Positions 7,105 through 7,940 of a DNA stretch of 7,940 nucleotides are shown here, piece by piece; position 1 is the first letter of the stretch; every line of letters starts with the position of its first letter. This stretch comes from Solirubrobacterales bacterium (GTDB lineage Bacteria; Actinomycetota; Thermoleophilia; Solirubrobacterales; Solirubrobacteraceae). A program made the position numbers and the translations under genes. Under the pieces are notes generated by a model, which saw nothing but the letters and a program-made list of their open reading frames with translations, made no database searches and was not told the DNA's origin. Location of the stretch: NCBI GenBank assembly GCA_019240015.1, contig JAFAZB010000494.1, positions 1 to 7,940 on the forward strand, written 5' to 3'.

Positions 7105-7761
7105 GTGTCCGATCTCCGTGAGCGGCTTGACCGCGCCCGGCTGTACCTCGTCTGCGACGATCGCGCCGACGAGTTTCTGGTGGCCGTCCTGCGGGGCGGG
7201 GTCGATGCGGTGCAGCTGCGCGTCAAGCAGGCCTCAGACGCGCAGATCATCTCGACGGGTCGCCGCTTCTCGGAGCTGTGCTCCGCCCACGGCGCGCTGT
7301 TCATCCTCAACGACCGGCCGGACCTCGTGGTCGAGACGGGCGCGGACGGCGTGCACCTCGGACAGGAGGATGCCGCGGTCACTGAGGCGCGCGCCCTGAT
7401 CGGCCCCCGGCCGCTGATCGGGCTCTCCACGCACTCGCCTGCGCAGGTCGATCGTGCGGCCGTCGCGGGGGTCGACTACATCGGCGTTGGTCCGGTGCAC
7501 GAGACCCCTACCAAGCCGGGTCGCCCGGCGGTCGGGCTAGAGCTGGTCCGCTACGCCTCAGCCCACGCGAACATGCCGTGGTTCGCGATCGGCGGCATCG
7601 ACCCGGGCAACGTACATGCGGTGCTTGCCGCCGGGGCCCGGCGGATCGCCGTCGTGCGCGCCCTCACCGCCGCAGCCGATCCCGAGCTCGGCGCGCGCCG
7701 GCTGCTGGCCGGGATCGTCGGCGAGCCCGAGCGCCACGGGGTGCGGCTTGGCGCAACGTAG
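7105..7761 (+). CDS. thiE: Thiamine-phosphate synthase
   Basis: ThiE joins HMP pyrophosphate and thiazole phosphate to give thiamine phosphate, in the cytoplasm. It is a 218-aa TIM barrel of normal length. Family motifs in order are YLVCDDR (14-20), VQLRVKQAS (36-44), FILNDRPDL (66-74), DGVHLGQED (81-89), GLSTHSPAQ (106-114), YIGVGPVHETPTKPG (125-139), and WFAIGGI (159-165) before VVRALTAA (183-190). QLRVK replaces the commoner Q(Y/L)REK. The GTG start at 7105 is used because homology begins within a few residues; the upstream open frame is only antisense of the thiO region. Its Shine-Dalgarno is weak (TGGGA). It diverges from the TPP riboswitch, so it is not under that aptamer, and no second THI box is seen on the plus strand. 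The next gene overlaps its last 14 bp. Confidence 0.95.
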   Translation: MSDLRERLDRARLYLVCDDRADEFLVAVLRGGVDAVQLRVKQASDAQIISTGRRFSELCSAHGALFILNDRPDLVVETGADGVHLGQEDAAVTEARALIGPRPLIGLSTHSPAQVDRAAVAGVDYIGVGPVHETPTKPGRPAVGLELVRYASAHANMPWFAIGGIDPGNVHAVLAAGARRIAVVRALTAAADPELGARRLLAGIVGEPERHGVRLGAT

Positions 7762-7940
7762 CCGCAAGCGGGGGAGCCGCCGCAAACCGGCGGCACGTGC
7801 GCCCGCGAGCGCCGCGCCGACGCCGCCGTTCAAGCCAGGTGGCTGGCGAGTCGAGCCCACCCGCTCGCAACGGCGGGACGCCGAGGCGCGGGCGGCCCTG
7901 AAGCCACTCGCGCCGGGCGAGCGGCCCGGGGCGGTGACGG
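7748..7940 (+). CDS. Partial small protein with basic/proline-rich N-terminus, unknown function
   Basis: A plus-strand frame starting TTG at 7748 stays open to the right edge (64 codons seen) and overlaps thiE by 14 bp. It reads LAQRSRKRGSRRKPAARAPA, then a Pro/Ala stretch, FKPGGWRVEPTRSQRRDAEARAALKPLAPGERPGAVT. A Lys/Arg-rich start, a Pro/Ala linker and an APGERP-type segment resemble the cytoplasmic lead-in of small actinobacterial membrane proteins, but the expected hydrophobic part lies outside the window. It is the frame in this region with the most protein-like content, though GC-rich DNA gives long open frames by chance. The Shine-Dalgarno is weak (GGGG about 5 nt upstream). A hairpin at 7776-7794 falls inside it. 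Confidence 0.55.
   Translation, partial: MAQRSRKRGSRRKPAARAPASAAPTPPFKPGGWRVEPTRSQRRDAEARAALKPLAPGERPGAVT
7776..7794 (+). terminator. GC hairpin after thiE, possible terminator
   Basis: GCCGCCG (7776-7782) and CGGCGGC (7788-7794) form a perfect 7-bp stem with loop CAAAC, beginning 14 nt after the thiE stop. There is no T-tract. It could end the thiE transcript, but it also lies within the candidate downstream reading frame, so its role is uncertain. Confidence 0.3.

Noticed and set aside
5830..7761. A 643-aa plus-strand frame that would fuse an N-terminal extension to ThiE
   Set aside because: The first 425 residues are antisense to thiO and the riboswitch and show no domain. ThiE homology begins at GTG 7105.

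Overview
The window is a GC-rich, densely packed chromosomal segment of housekeeping genes. GC richness, frequent GTG/TTG starts, very short gene gaps and the protein style (a TrmA-family methyltransferase without Fe-S cysteines, ThiO-ThiS-ThiG behind a THI box) suggest an actinobacterium. My best guess is a Thermoleophilia/Solirubrobacterales-type lineage, which is an inference from protein flavour and not a database result. I see no mobile element, phage gene, CRISPR array, rRNA or tRNA.

Layout. (1) Positions 1-1463, minus strand: an RlmD-like 23S rRNA m5U methyltransferase, followed 13 bp downstream by the first 25 codons of a medium-chain alcohol dehydrogenase/quinone oxidoreductase-like gene that runs off the left edge. 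(2) 1564-2016, plus: a 150-aa protein of unknown function with two membrane segments. It converges on argF across a strong GC hairpin (2042-2062). (3) 2069-2950, minus: ornithine carbamoyltransferase (argF). (4) 2982-3656, plus: an endonuclease/exonuclease/phosphatase-fold hydrolase whose start almost touches, or overlaps, the start of argF. (5) 3675-7070, minus: a thiamine transcription unit read right to left as TPP riboswitch, thiO, thiS, thiG, a SnoaL/NTF2-like gene and a DJ-1/PfpI gene of the isonitrile-hydratase type. (6) 7105-7761, plus: thiE, diverging from the riboswitch operon. (7) 7748 to the right edge, plus: the start of another small gene overlapping the end of thiE.

How the genes work together. 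ThiO (glycine oxidase) makes iminoglycine/dehydroglycine, ThiS carries sulfur on its C-terminal Gly-Gly, and ThiG condenses these with deoxyxylulose phosphate into the thiazole phosphate. ThiE then joins thiazole phosphate to the HMP pyrimidine to give thiamine phosphate. The riboswitch lets TPP shut off the thiazole half. The thiO/thiS/thiG/SnoaL genes overlap or abut (4-bp overlap, 1-bp gap, 0-bp gap), so they are probably translationally coupled.

The most interesting points are two uncharacterised enzymes riding in the TPP-controlled operon (SnoaL-like and DJ-1/PfpI isonitrile-hydratase-like), the thiS Gly-Gly codons doubling as the thiG ribosome binding site, a thiO TTG start whose Shine-Dalgarno lies in the riboswitch aptamer, an argF with altered substrate-loop residues and an internal deletion, and an RlmD-like enzyme without its usual Fe-S cluster loop. 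No wholly new multi-gene system is evident. The operon tail is the best candidate for undescribed biology.
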